Assembly: GCA_964396895.1 (NCBI GenBank)
Contig: CAYNGJ010000022.1
Location: 7,291-71,290 of the forward strand
Direction: 5' to 3'
From: UBA2334 sp964396895
GTDB lineage: Bacteria; Pseudomonadota; Gammaproteobacteria; Burkholderiales; Burkholderiaceae_C
Length of the DNA: 64,000 nucleotides
This document shows, in pieces, positions 1 through 8,326 of the stretch (the first letter of the stretch is position 1; each line of letters opens with the position of its first letter). The position numbers were made by a program, and so were the translations under genes. The notes under the pieces are model-generated. The model had not been told where the DNA came from, searched no databases, and saw only the letters and a list, made by a program, of their open reading frames with translations.

Positions 1-42
1 GGCCAGCAGACTCAGGAAGATCAGGAACAGCCAACGGCTCAT
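1..42 (-). CDS. N-terminal fragment of an exported or membrane protein, cut by the window edge
   Basis: Reading leftward from an ATG at 42 gives 14 residues before the window ends: a short basic start (MSR) followed by a hydrophobic run rich in Leu, Ile and Phe. This is how a signal peptide or first membrane segment begins. No clear Shine-Dalgarno sequence lies upstream, and nothing else of the protein is visible, so its identity is unknown. The call rests only on the hydrophobic N-terminus and could be wrong. Confidence 0.35.
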   Translation of the reverse strand, partial: MSRWLFLIFLSLLA

Positions 43-356
43 GTGGAACTTAAGTTGAACAATGAAAGAAAGCCGCAGGCACCAAGCGCAACTGCCGCGA
101 ACACAGTCAATAGGAAAAGCTTGATCAAATGAGAATTGTACGCATCTACGCAATCAACAGGCACCGCCATTTGGCCTCAGTCCGCAGCCGATGCCACCCG
201 CTGTGGTCATTGCGACGAAGCCTGCGTGCAAAGAGCGGGCAAGCAATGTCCGCGCCATCATCCGTGTGCAGAACAGGACTGGCACGGTCACCCAAAATAT
301 CAATCAAAATGCCATCCGTCGCTTTACTGGTAAGCAATTAACGCTACTTTCAATGA
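43..356. other. Stretch without a recognisable gene
   Basis: About 310 bases between the left-edge gene start and the helicase fragment. The short open frames on both strands overlap each other and encode Arg/His-rich or otherwise uncharacteristic peptides with no motif I know. I see no tRNA, terminator hairpin or mobile-element end. It may be decayed coding sequence like the fragment next to it. Confidence 0.4.
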
Positions 357-590
357 ATCCCTGAGCCGTGGCTGTATGTGCTGTGTGAGTTTGCCGCCAA
401 AGCAGGCGACTTCGACTTGCTCTTCACCCCTGCCCAATCGGCTCGCCAAGGCCTGGCTGGCCACGTGTTGCTAGGACTCAGCCAGCCAGTACCTGAAGAA
501 ACCGAGATGCCGCTGCAGCGCAACGTCCACACCTTGAACGTGGGTGGGCGCAGCAACGGATTGGACCTGCTCGAGCTGATGCACCGCTGA
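357..590 (+). pseudogene. Remnant of a DinG-family ATP-dependent helicase, N-terminal part only
   Basis: The frame opens after a stop at 354-356 and closes at 590. Its start reads LCEFAAKAGDFDLLFTPA, which closely resembles the beginning of the nuclease-helicase of the DinG/YoaA type that I know from Burkholderiales (pattern LCEFTAKxGDLDLRFTP, then AxEGIAGH). The later part keeps the 'GLAGH' and 'VGGRSNG' counterparts of the family. It then stops where the intact protein would enter its 'EEVKT' nuclease motif and several hundred more residues. There is no ATG at the expected place and no helicase motif follows. It is therefore a short decaying remnant, probably left by a deletion. The assignment is from memory of the family and was not aligned. 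Confidence 0.45.
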
Positions 591-627
591 ATGCTTCACC
601 GGCCCTCAAACCCAAGGAGGCGATCCA

Positions 628-1212
628 TCAATTCCACTCGATCAAGTTTTCAACGTTTCGTTTGAAAACGACGGGCTTGCAGGTTCGGGGGATGACCAGT
701 GCCGAGCCATATTCAGGTAGAGGGGGAGGTGTCACAGGTATAAGTGGATAGACCGACCATCCGTCGTTGGTCCGGTCACGGATGGTGTATTCAATCTCCA
801 ACCGGTCAGCGTACTCAACTTGTTTCGTGATTTTGGTTGTGACTGAGCTACCGCGCGCCAGGCGGTAAGCACCGGCACTCGCGTAAACGGCCACCAGCTT
901 GTGATCTCGCCAGTTGAAATTTTTTTCAAAATACTGGCTCCATACGAAAGAATCACCTGATCCCTCGAAAAGAAAAATATCCAATTTCTTGAGAGTTTCT
1001 AAATCCTCTACAACGACTTCTTTGCAGTTATCGGGCGATCCGTTGCGAAAGCAAGTTTCCAACAAGCGCGGGAAATACCGACCAATGGTTTTAGAAGGAT
1101 TCGTCTCTGAGTAATAGCGGGCCGGGATTTCTTCTGCGATGGGAAAGGGCCCATCGCTGCCAGGCAAGCACGCAGGGGCGAGCACCCCCGCAATCAAGAT
1201 CACACTCATCAT
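628..1212 (-). CDS. PrcB-like secreted protein or lipoprotein, probable partner of the upstream subtilase
   Basis: A protein of 194 residues starting with a short hydrophobic export signal that ends at Cys15 (LAPAC, an imperfect lipobox), so it may be a lipoprotein. The C-terminal half (about residues 95-190) runs 'HKLVAVYASAGAY', 'DRLEIEYTIRD', 'PLIPVTPPP', 'ALVIPRTCKPVVF'. This order of strands resembles the PrcB C-terminal domain, in which a 'vavfaGxxpxGGY' strand precedes a Pro-rich turn and a final 'Ip...pvvF' strand. In Treponema, PrcB is a lipoprotein that binds and stabilises the subtilase PrtP (dentilisin). Here the gene directly follows a subtilase, and its Shine-Dalgarno GAGGTG overlaps the protease stop codon, which implies translational coupling. 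Base composition is less GC-rich than the neighbours. The PrcB assignment is my inference; otherwise it is a hypothetical secreted protein. Confidence 0.6.
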   Translation of the reverse strand: MMSVILIAGVLAPACLPGSDGPFPIAEEIPARYYSETNPSKTIGRYFPRLLETCFRNGSPDNCKEVVVEDLETLKKLDIFLFEGSGDSFVWSQYFEKNFNWRDHKLVAVYASAGAYRLARGSSVTTKITKQVEYADRLEIEYTIRDRTNDGWSVYPLIPVTPPPLPEYGSALVIPRTCKPVVFKRNVENLIEWN

Positions 1213-1221
1213 GGCAACACC

Positions 1222-3551
1222 TCACTGAACGCGAACAGCGCGAAAGGTCTGGGGAACGGTGATACTCGTGTTCGGCGGGGCGGCCATGCTGTAAACCGGG
1301 TAGGTCCAGCTGTTTTGAATGTATTGGGTGATGGTGTTCACCGACCAACTGGGCTGGCGGGACTTCAGCACGGCATACAGGCCCGCCACATGCGGTGTGG
1401 CCATGGAAGTGCCCGCCACCGACGCCGTGGGGGTGATGTGGGGCAAATGCGAATACACCGCAGCGGATTGAATACCGACCACGCCTGTTTGCAGTTTAAG
1501 ACCGCCGGGGCCAAACAACATGGCCTCACCCACCCAGGGGCTGCTGGTGTTGGTGGGAGCCAAGCCTCGGTTCGAGAAGTCGCTGACGTAGGTCCCGGTC
1601 GGGTAAAACACGCCGGTGCCCGGATGTGTGTACCCACTGTTGGACACGGACCCGACCTTGATCACCCCCGCAATGGCGGCTGGAATGTCGATGGCATTCA
1701 CATGGCTGTTGTTACCCATAGCAGCCACGACAGGCACGCCCCGCCCTTTCAAGAGTGTTATGGCCGTGGTCAAGGCTGGCCCGATGGCCTCGTACTGCAC
1801 GTACTCGGGGCGCTGCACCGGAAAGTCGCTGCCACCTAAGCTCATGTTCACCACATAAGGCAGGGCCTGACCATTGTTGGGCATTGCGTTAAACAGGTTG
1901 GCCATCAGGTCTATGCTCAGTAGCAAATCTGCGGGGAAGATGGTGGCCCATCCGCCCCCTAAAACCGGCGACATGATGTTGATGGATGCCAGTTTGGCCG
2001 CCGGGGTCACACCTTGAATGCCCGGGTTTCCCGGTAAGGGCAGCCCCGCAGCAATTCCCGCCACGTGTGTGCCGTGGGAGCACAGCGAGCTGATAAACGT
2101 GGGGTCTGTACCGCACGCGGCCTCGGGCATGGGTTCGCCCGCATTGGGCACTGCACCGTAGGGGGCGCTGTCACCAGCTTGGTCTTGACCGGGACAGGTT
2201 GACTGGAATTGGGTCGGCACACCACCATTTCCAGGGGCCACAGCCGTGGTTTGGAAGCAGGCTTCAAACACCACTTTGCCCGCCAAATCCTGCGCAAACA
2301 TGGCATGACTTTTCTGAATGCCTGTGTCAAAGACCACGATGGTTTGCCCCGTCCCATTGAATTGCGAGTGGTTCAACCTGTTGGCAGGGAGGTTCATGGT
2401 CAAAGTGGATGTGGTCAGACTGTGCTGAAACATAGGGCGGTTCAGACCGATGCTGTGCAGCCGTGCATCTTTGCTGGCCGCCAGTTTTTCAAGGGTGGCC
2501 AGACTCAGCGTGACCTGGGTACCACCCAACATGGCATAGGACCGTGCGGGGGTTTTCAGCTTGGCACCGGCCAGCACGTCGTCCAGCATGCGTTGCTGGG
2601 CCCGTTTTTGCGCGTTGCGGGTGGCCTGGCTGCTCTGGCCCGAAACCAGCGGCATGCGCAGTTGCACCAGCACATCAGACCAGCCGTCTTTGCGCGCATT
2701 CTCCAAGGCCAATGGGTCCACTGTGGTGGGGCGCGCATCTTGGTAGCCTACGGGCTTGATGGCCAGTACAAGGGGGTTTCTGGCCAGGCTGTGCAATGCC
2801 CGGCGATCAAGCTTGAGCGTCAGTTGACCATGCGACGGCACTTTTTGGTCACTGATCAGGGTCAGCCGCTGGTCTGCGCTGGTGGCTTTGCCTTGAGCAC
2901 TGGGGCGCAGATCCAGGATTGCGAGCACACGTTGGGCCTGAGATTGGGCGGTTTGCTGTTGTTGAGTGGTAGACAGCAACAATTGGGCTTGACCGGTGAC
3001 CGGATCGATGGTGTGCTCGGCCCCGTCCACATCGAGCGTCACGGTCACCACGGCAAAGCCTTGGCTATTGAGTTCGGCATCCACAGCGGCCAAGCTGCCA
3101 TCTATGTCGGGCAGCAAAATGTTGTGCTGCCAGTTGTCACCCAGCCTTGCCGTCAGGGCCAAGGGACTCTGACTCAAGCGTTCGAGCCCTTGGGGGGTGA
3201 CCAGCACATCCATGCTGCCCAGCGGACTGATATAACGCCCTTCAGGCAAAGCTTCAGCCTCCAGACTGTCCAGCAACATCTTGGCCGTGGATTGGGTTTG
3301 CTCCTCAATTTGGGCGCTGCGTTGTGCCAAATCGTCCATCGTTGGGCGCATCAGCACCACATGCACGGGCACGCTGCCCTGTTTGCCAGCCATGGCCGCA
3401 AGCTGAGCCATGGTTGGTGCATCAATCTCTGTGGCTGTGGCCGAAGCCATCAGCCCGGCGGCGCACAGCGCAAGCAGGCCTTGCTTCAGCTCGCCGCGTT
3501 TGAAATGCAGGGTGCGCAGCGAGTGTTTCGGGGGGGGGGGAGTTTGGGCAT
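1222..3551 (-). CDS. Secreted S8 (subtilisin-family) serine protease with a homopolymer frameshift at its start
   Basis: The catalytic triad is clear: Asp in VVFDTGIQ (codon 2326-2328), His in CSHGTHVAGIAAG (2074-2076) and Ser in VAGTSMATPHVAG (1405-1407). A propeptide-like region of roughly 350 residues precedes the catalytic domain. The signal peptide (basic FKRGELKQ, then GLLALCAAGLMASATA) lies around 3430-3510. The best start is the ATG at 3551, preceded by GAGAGGA at good spacing. From there, however, an 11-C run (G11 at 3530-3540 on the plus strand) leads to a stop after 21 codons. With 12 or 9 C the same ATG reads MPKLPPPPKHSL straight into the signal peptide, giving about 776 residues. 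The open frame in the present sequence extends instead to an ATG at 3618 or further, none with a ribosome site. So the gene is either switched off by slippage, mis-sequenced, or uses a weak upstream start. It is co-directional with the PrcB-like gene. Confidence 0.85.
3530..3540. repeat. G11 homopolymer tract inside the protease start region
   Basis: Eleven consecutive G on the plus strand (C on the coding strand) encode the Pro run before the signal peptide of the subtilase. The tract sits between the only ATG with a good ribosome site (3551) and the signal peptide, which is where slipped-strand mispairing would switch translation. A change of +1 or -2 bases restores the frame from that ATG. 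Confidence 0.9.
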
Positions 3552-3850
3552 GGGTTTTCCTCTCTGTTTGCGGGCTAACGGGTTGATCGCCGTCTTGAAT
3601 TGCGGCGTATGTCGGCATCCTACCCACGCCAGCCGCGCTTGAAAACCACCGCAACACGAGTGTGGCTACCTCCACCATTTGGTGGATGGTGTCCGCAGCT
3701 TGCGGCCTATGGGATTTGGCCCGCATTTTTCGGTGGGTGACCACCCCGCCCCTCTGGCTTCTTCCTGGCGTTGGAAACACGGCACCAGCCCCGGAGGGCA
3801 TGCCATGTTGCACAGTCGTGTGCGCGCTGAGTTGAAACAACCCCACTGCC

Positions 3851-3856
3851 TACAAT
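3851..3856 (+). promoter_or_regulatory. Candidate -10 box (TACAAT) of the ABC ATPase gene
   Basis: TACAAT lies 6 bases before the ATG at 3863, and no Shine-Dalgarno sequence precedes that ATG. A transcript starting 5-8 bases after this box would begin at or next to the start codon, so the mRNA would be nearly leaderless. A convincing -35 at 17 bp spacing is not visible. Confidence 0.4.
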
Positions 3857-3862
3857 CGCGCC

Positions 3863-4987
3863 ATGTTTCTAAGTGTCTCCAACCTCTCGATCACCTACCC
3901 CGGCGCGGCGGCACCTGCGGTGGACGGCGTCACCCTCGGCCTGGCCGCCGGTGACATCGGGGTGCTGATCGGCCCCTCGGGCTGCGGCAAAACCACCTTG
4001 CTGCGCGCGGTGGCCGGCCTGGAACGGGCCACGGCGGGGAGCATTGCCATGGCGCGCGAAGTGGTCAGCGCACCCGACGCCCATGTGCCCGCCGAGCAGC
4101 GGCGCATCGGCATGGTGTTTCAGGACTACGCCCTGTTTCCCCACCTGAACGTGGCCGCCAACGTGGGTTTTGGCCTGGCCCACCTGCCCAAGGCCGAGCG
4201 CGCGGCCCGCGTGGCCGAGGTGTTGGCACTGGTGGGCTTGGCCCACCTGCCCACGCGCTACCCCCACGAACTCTCAGGTGGCCAGCAACAGCGCGTGGCA
4301 CTGGCGCGCGCGCTGGCCCCCCGGCCCCGGCTGCTGCTGCTGGATGAACCGTTCTCCAACCTCGATGTGGACCTGCGTGAGCGCCTGGCGCACGAGGTAC
4401 GCGGCATCCTGAAGGCCGCCGGGGCCACCGCGCTGTTCGTGACCCACGACCAGCTGGAGGCCTTTGCCATTGGCGACATGATTGGGGTGATGCACCAGGG
4501 CCAGTTGCACCAGTGGGACGATGCCTACGCCCTGTACCACCGCCCGGCCACCCGGTTTGTGGCCGAATTCATTGGCCACGGGGTGTTTGCGCCGGCGCAG
4601 ATCCGCCAGGTCAGCGGCGAGGTGAGTGTGCAAACCCCCCTGGGCACCTTGCTGGACATGGAGGAATGCCCCCTGCCCACCGCCTACGACGGGGGCCTGT
4701 GCGACGTGCTGCTGCGGGCCGACGACATCGTCCACGACGACGACGCCACCGTGAAAGCGGAAATTGTGCGCAAGGCCTTTCGGGGGGCCGAGTTTCTGTA
4801 CACCCTGCGGCTGAAAACCGGCGAAGTGGTCATGACCCACGTGCCCAGCCACCACAACCACGCCGTGGGCGAGTGGATTGGCATACGCCCCCAGGTGGAC
4901 CACGTGGTCACCTTCGCACGGGGCGGTGGCCCGGGGGCACCCCCTGCGCCGCTGCCCACCAAAGCGCCACTCAATTCAATGGCTTAA
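3863..4987 (+). CDS. ABC transporter ATP-binding protein, Fe3+ (FbpC)-like
   Basis: 374 residues with a complete ABC ATPase: Walker A GPSGCGKT (residues 37-44), Q-loop FQDYALFPH, signature LSGGQ (137-141), Walker B LLLLDEP (157-163) and switch His195 in FVTHDQ. A C-terminal TOBE-like extension of about 130 residues follows, as in the ATPases of the Fe3+, sulfate/thiosulfate and spermidine/putrescine importers. The 'ATRFVAEFIGHGVFAPA' linker resembles ferric-iron FbpC proteins. No permease or periplasmic binding gene lies next to it, so it would have to energise a membrane partner encoded elsewhere. It ends convergently with the histidine kinase gene. The class is certain; the substrate is inferred. 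Confidence 0.9.
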   Translation: MFLSVSNLSITYPGAAAPAVDGVTLGLAAGDIGVLIGPSGCGKTTLLRAVAGLERATAGSIAMAREVVSAPDAHVPAEQRRIGMVFQDYALFPHLNVAANVGFGLAHLPKAERAARVAEVLALVGLAHLPTRYPHELSGGQQQRVALARALAPRPRLLLLDEPFSNLDVDLRERLAHEVRGILKAAGATALFVTHDQLEAFAIGDMIGVMHQGQLHQWDDAYALYHRPATRFVAEFIGHGVFAPAQIRQVSGEVSVQTPLGTLLDMEECPLPTAYDGGLCDVLLRADDIVHDDDATVKAEIVRKAFRGAEFLYTLRLKTGEVVMTHVPSHHNHAVGEWIGIRPQVDHVVTFARGGGPGAPPAPLPTKAPLNSMA

Positions 4988-5004
4988 ACACCCCTATTTG
5001 CCAG

Positions 5005-5020
5005 CGCCAAAAGGCGTTTT
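5005..5020. terminator. Short hairpin between convergent genes, possible terminator
   Basis: CGCC-AAAA-GGCG followed by TTTT lies in the 74-base gap between the convergent ABC ATPase and kinase genes. The stem is only 4 bp, so termination on the plus strand is plausible but weak. Confidence 0.35.
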
Positions 5021-5061
5021 GATTGAATATTGTTGACCCACACCCTTGCACCACGCAACCT

Positions 5062-6159
5062 TCAGTCCGCCGCCGGTGACCGGTGGGGCAGGTGCAGCGT
5101 GGCCAGCAGGCCACCACCCACCACGTTGGAGAGCACCAGCGTGCCCCCGTGGCGTTGCGCCACCTCCTGCGCAATCGACAGGCCCAGGCCCACACCACCC
5201 GAGGCCTTGTGGCGCGAGGGCTCCAGCCGGTAAAAGGGCTGGGTGACACGGGTCAGCTCGTCATCGGGCAGGCCGGGCCCGGCGTCTTGCACCTCGATGA
5301 CCAGTGCCGAATCGCTGTCGTGGCAGCGCACCCAGGCGCGCCCCCCGTACACCACAGCGTTGCCCACCAGGTTGTCCAGGCAGCGGCGCAGCGCCATGGG
5401 TTGCGCCCAGCAAGGGCGGGCGTCGCCACTCACCGACACCTGCTCGCCGCTGGCCACGCGGTCATCGACCAGGCTGTGCAGCAGGGCGGACACGTCCACC
5501 AGGGCCAGGGCTTCGCTGCCGTCGTGCCCGCTGAGGTAGGCCAATGTGGCGTCGATCAGGGTTTGCATTTCGGTCACGTCGCGCCCCAGTCCCTGCTGGG
5601 TGGGAGACGCTTCCAGCGCCTCCAAGCGCAGGCGCATGCGGGTGAGCGGGGTGCGCAGGTCGTGCGAGACGGCGGCCAGAAAGCGGTCACGCTCGGCCAT
5701 TTGCTGGCGTATGCGTTGCTGCATCTGGTTGAACACGCGGGTGGCCTCGCGGCATTCGGTGGTGCCGGTTTCGGCCATGGGTGGGCGGTCCATGTCTTCG
5801 CCAAGGGCCTGCGCGGCCTTGACCAGCTGCTGCAATGGGCGCGACAGCCAGCGCGCGCCCACCCACGCCGCCGCCAGCAACACCCCCAGGCGCACCCCCA
5901 CGTCCAGCACCAGGCGCGGCCAGTGGCCACCCCGCCAAAAGTCGCCACCGGGCGGCGGCCGCATGCCCAGGTGGCCGGGCGGGCCGGGTGGACCAAAAGC
6001 CCCCGGTGGCCCGAAGGCACCGGGTGGTCCTGGCGGTGGGGGCGGGCCGGGCAGCACCTCAAACAACAGCGTGAGCGCCATCACGTGGCTGGCCAACACG
6101 GCCAGCATGAGCAACAGGGCCAGGCGGCCAAACAGCGTGGAGGGCAGCCAGCGTGCCAT
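5062..6159 (-). CDS. Sensor histidine kinase with a Pro/Gly-rich periplasmic segment
   Basis: 365 residues: first membrane segment about 8-30, then a short periplasmic part (about 36-80), a second membrane segment (about 85-100), a HAMP linker (SRPLQQLVKAAQAL), a HisKA domain with phospho-acceptor His166 in AVSHDLRTPL, and an ATPase domain with N box (NLVGNAVVYG), G1 (DAGPGLP) and G2 (GVGLGLSIA). The periplasmic part is dominated by a PPPPPGPP and GPPGAF repeat with little else, which is unusual for a ligand-binding domain. The start codon overlaps the stop of the response-regulator gene (both at 6159), so the two are co-translated. The signal is unknown. The EF-hand gene transcribed divergently from this pair also carries a Pro/Gly run. 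Confidence 0.92.
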   Translation of the reverse strand: MARWLPSTLFGRLALLLMLAVLASHVMALTLLFEVLPGPPPPPGPPGAFGPPGAFGPPGPPGHLGMRPPPGGDFWRGGHWPRLVLDVGVRLGVLLAAAWVGARWLSRPLQQLVKAAQALGEDMDRPPMAETGTTECREATRVFNQMQQRIRQQMAERDRFLAAVSHDLRTPLTRMRLRLEALEASPTQQGLGRDVTEMQTLIDATLAYLSGHDGSEALALVDVSALLHSLVDDRVASGEQVSVSGDARPCWAQPMALRRCLDNLVGNAVVYGGRAWVRCHDSDSALVIEVQDAGPGLPDDELTRVTQPFYRLEPSRHKASGGVGLGLSIAQEVAQRHGGTLVLSNVVGGGLLATLHLPHRSPAAD

Positions 6160-6923
6160 CAGCCGCCCCAGGTGGGCAGGCTGTGCACCTGCCGCGCGGT
6201 GAACAGGTAGCCCGCCCCGCGCACGGTCTTGATCAGGCCCTCCGGCTCGTTGGACCGCGACCCGCTCCCCGCAGGCGTCTGGCCCTTGGCCAGCTTTTGC
6301 CGCAGGCGCGAGACCAGCAGGTCAATGCTGCGGTCATACCCGTCGGCATCGCGCCCGCGGGCCTCGTCCAGCAGTTGTTCGCGGCTGAGCAGCTTGCGCG
6401 GGTGGCTCAGGAAGGTGTCGAGCAAACGGAATTCCGCCGTGGACAGCGGCACCACCACCCCGTCGGGCGAGGTGAGGTGGCGCTCCATGCGGTGCATGCG
6501 CCAGCGGTCAAACCAGACCACATTGGCCAGGCCCACGCCACCTGGCGACACCGCCGAACCGTCCCGCGCGCGCCGCAACACCGCCTGTATGCGGGCCACC
6601 AGCTCGCGCGGCTCAAAGGGCTTGGCCATGAAGTCGTCCGCCCCGGACTCCAACCCCATGATGCAGTCCACCGGGGCCGAGCGGGCGGTGAGCATGATGA
6701 CCGGGGTGCGCGAGGACAGCCGCACCTCCCGCGCCAGGGTCAGCCCGTCGGTGCCGGGCAGCATCCAGTCGAGCACGATGAGGTCCACCGCGTGCTCCCC
6801 CAGCGCAGCACGCATGCCCGCCGCGTCGTGGGCGCAGTTGACCGTGAGCTGGTAGCGCCGCAGGTAGTTGGAGAGCAGGTCGGTGATGTCGTGGTCGTCA
6901 TCGACCAACAGGATGTGTGCCAT
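6159..6923 (-). CDS. OmpR-family response regulator
   Basis: 254 residues from the ATG at 6923; a TTG two codons upstream is also possible. The receiver domain has an acidic pocket (VDDDHD near the start), phospho-acceptor Asp52 in IVLDWMLPG, the conserved Thr in IMLTA and Lys in MAKPFEP. After a short Gly/Pro linker comes a winged-helix DNA-binding domain (STAEFRLLDTFLSHP ... LSREQLLDEARG ... RSIDLLVSRLRQKL ... IKTVRGAGYLF). It is the cognate partner of the overlapping kinase gene. Targets are not shown by the sequence; the divergent EF-hand gene 170 bases away is the obvious candidate. Confidence 0.93.
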   Translation of the reverse strand: MAHILLVDDDHDITDLLSNYLRRYQLTVNCAHDAAGMRAALGEHAVDLIVLDWMLPGTDGLTLAREVRLSSRTPVIMLTARSAPVDCIMGLESGADDFMAKPFEPRELVARIQAVLRRARDGSAVSPGGVGLANVVWFDRWRMHRMERHLTSPDGVVVPLSTAEFRLLDTFLSHPRKLLSREQLLDEARGRDADGYDRSIDLLVSRLRQKLAKGQTPAGSGSRSNEPEGLIKTVRGAGYLFTARQVHSLPTWGG

Positions 6924-7090
6924 GGGCAATTCGGGAAATGGTCAACCAAACCCCGATTGTTCACGGCTTGGCCGGGGCTTTTGTGTCAAGGGTGACACAC
7001 AACGGAAACCCGGCATTTACCCGGCCCACCCAGACTGGTGCCACCAGATCTGGCCATTCCCCCTCCACCTCCCCTGAAAGGGCACACACC

Positions 7091-7801
7091 ATGACGAGCA
7101 TCAGCGGCACCAGTCCATCCTGGACCAGTGCCAACACCAGCCAAACCTCCCAGGCGCAGCGCCACGCCAAGATGCAGGAACGCATGTTCCAAAAAGCCGA
7201 CGCCGACAGCAGTGGCGGCATCAACGCCACCGAGTTGCAGACCGTGCTGAGTAAAGTGGCCGAAAAAACCGGGGTCAGCCTGGACACCGACGCCGCCACC
7301 CTGTTGAGCGAGTCGGACACCGACGGCAACGGCAGCCTCAGCAGCGACGAGCTGGGCAAGGCCATGGAAACCTTGCTGCCACCGAAAAACACGGTGGATT
7401 TTGCGCAGTCGCGCTCGGCGCAGGCGGGCCAGGGGCCTGAGGGCATGGACGGTCCTCCGCCACCCCCACCCGGCGGTGGTGGTGGCCCTCCTGGCGGCGT
7501 CGGTGGTGCGGACAGTACCAGCAGCACCGACAGCACCAGCGCCACCAGCAGCACCAGCGAGACTTACGACGAGCTGGACAGCAACCAGGACGGCGTGGTG
7601 TCCATGCAGGAGCGACTGGCCGCAGACACCAACGGCTCGGCCCTGAAAACCCTGCTGGACCAGGCCGATGCCAATGCCGACGGCGTGCTCGACAAGGCCG
7701 AGGTGAGCCAGCTCATCCAGCAGCTGACCGAGCAGTACACCCAGGTCGCCAGCGGCAGCATTGGCGACACCACGGGCACCAACGTCAACGCCATGGCGTG
7801 A
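7091..7801 (+). CDS. Four-EF-hand calcium-binding protein with a Pro/Gly linker
   Basis: 236 residues from the ATG at 7091, which follows GAAAGG. Four canonical 12-residue EF loops are visible: 37-48 (DADSSGGINATE), 76-87 (DTDGNGSLSSDE), 163-174 (DSNQDGVVSMQE) and 193-204 (DANADGVLDKAE). All have acidic residues at positions 1, 3 and 12 or accepted substitutes. Two EF pairs are separated by a Pro6/Gly-rich run (121-139) and a Ser/Thr/Asp-rich run (141-158). No signal peptide is seen, so it should bind Ca2+ in the cytoplasm or leave by another route. It resembles the EF-hand proteins of Burkholderiales and Xanthomonas. It is divergent from the two-component genes. Function is unknown. Confidence 0.85.
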   Translation: MTSISGTSPSWTSANTSQTSQAQRHAKMQERMFQKADADSSGGINATELQTVLSKVAEKTGVSLDTDAATLLSESDTDGNGSLSSDELGKAMETLLPPKNTVDFAQSRSAQAGQGPEGMDGPPPPPPGGGGGPPGGVGGADSTSSTDSTSATSSTSETYDELDSNQDGVVSMQERLAADTNGSALKTLLDQADANADGVLDKAEVSQLIQQLTEQYTQVASGSIGDTTGTNVNAMA

Positions 7802-7925
7802 CGGGGAGGGTTGGCTGGGCCGACGGGCAACGGGTCATTTAAGACCCTCTTCAGATCAGGGGATTGAAATTCACACCGTGCTTGACCCCGCACGCCCCGT
7901 GAACCACTGACCCGAAGAGCCCACC

Positions 7926-8312
7926 ATGACACCTCCCACCGCCAGCCCCACACCCGACACCTCCACCGCCTTGACCGCCCGCACCCGCCGGGCGTCGCCC
8001 CCACCCACCCACCGTGCGGCGACCACTGCGGGTGTCGCCTTGTGCCTGGGACTGGCCTTGTCCACGGGTGTGGCCCAAACCACCCCACCCAACGGCCGTC
8101 TGCTGGCCTCCAACTGTTTTCAATGCCACGGCACCAACGGGCAAGGCCCGGGCTTTGACAGATTGACTGGCCAGTCGGCCAGCAGCATTTACGGCGACCT
8201 GAAGGAGTTCCAGTCAGGCAAAGAGGGCAACGGCATCATGTCCAAGCACGCGCTGGGCTACACCGACGCGCAGCTGCAAGCCCTGTCCCAGTGGCTGTCC
8301 ACCCAACGCTGA
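7926..8312 (+). CDS. Monohaem cytochrome c, probable haem subunit of flavocytochrome c
   Basis: 128 residues: a long basic/Pro-rich leader with a hydrophobic export segment (about 38-50), then a class I cytochrome c with haem motif CFQCH and a distal Met in GIMSKHA. The mature part is only about 75 residues. Short cytochromes of this shape (FccA/SoxE type) accept electrons from FccB flavoproteins. It lies 14 bases upstream of an FccB-like gene in the same direction, which supports that role. The haem motif is seen; the partnership is inferred. Confidence 0.88.
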   Translation: MTPPTASPTPDTSTALTARTRRASPPPTHRAATTAGVALCLGLALSTGVAQTTPPNGRLLASNCFQCHGTNGQGPGFDRLTGQSASSIYGDLKEFQSGKEGNGIMSKHALGYTDAQLQALSQWLSTQR

Positions 8313-8326
8313 GCCAGGAGCCCGCC

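Noticed and set aside
2209..3642. A 477-codon open frame on the plus strand
   Set aside because: It is antisense to the subtilase, whose catalytic triad is intact. The composition is that of a shadow frame.
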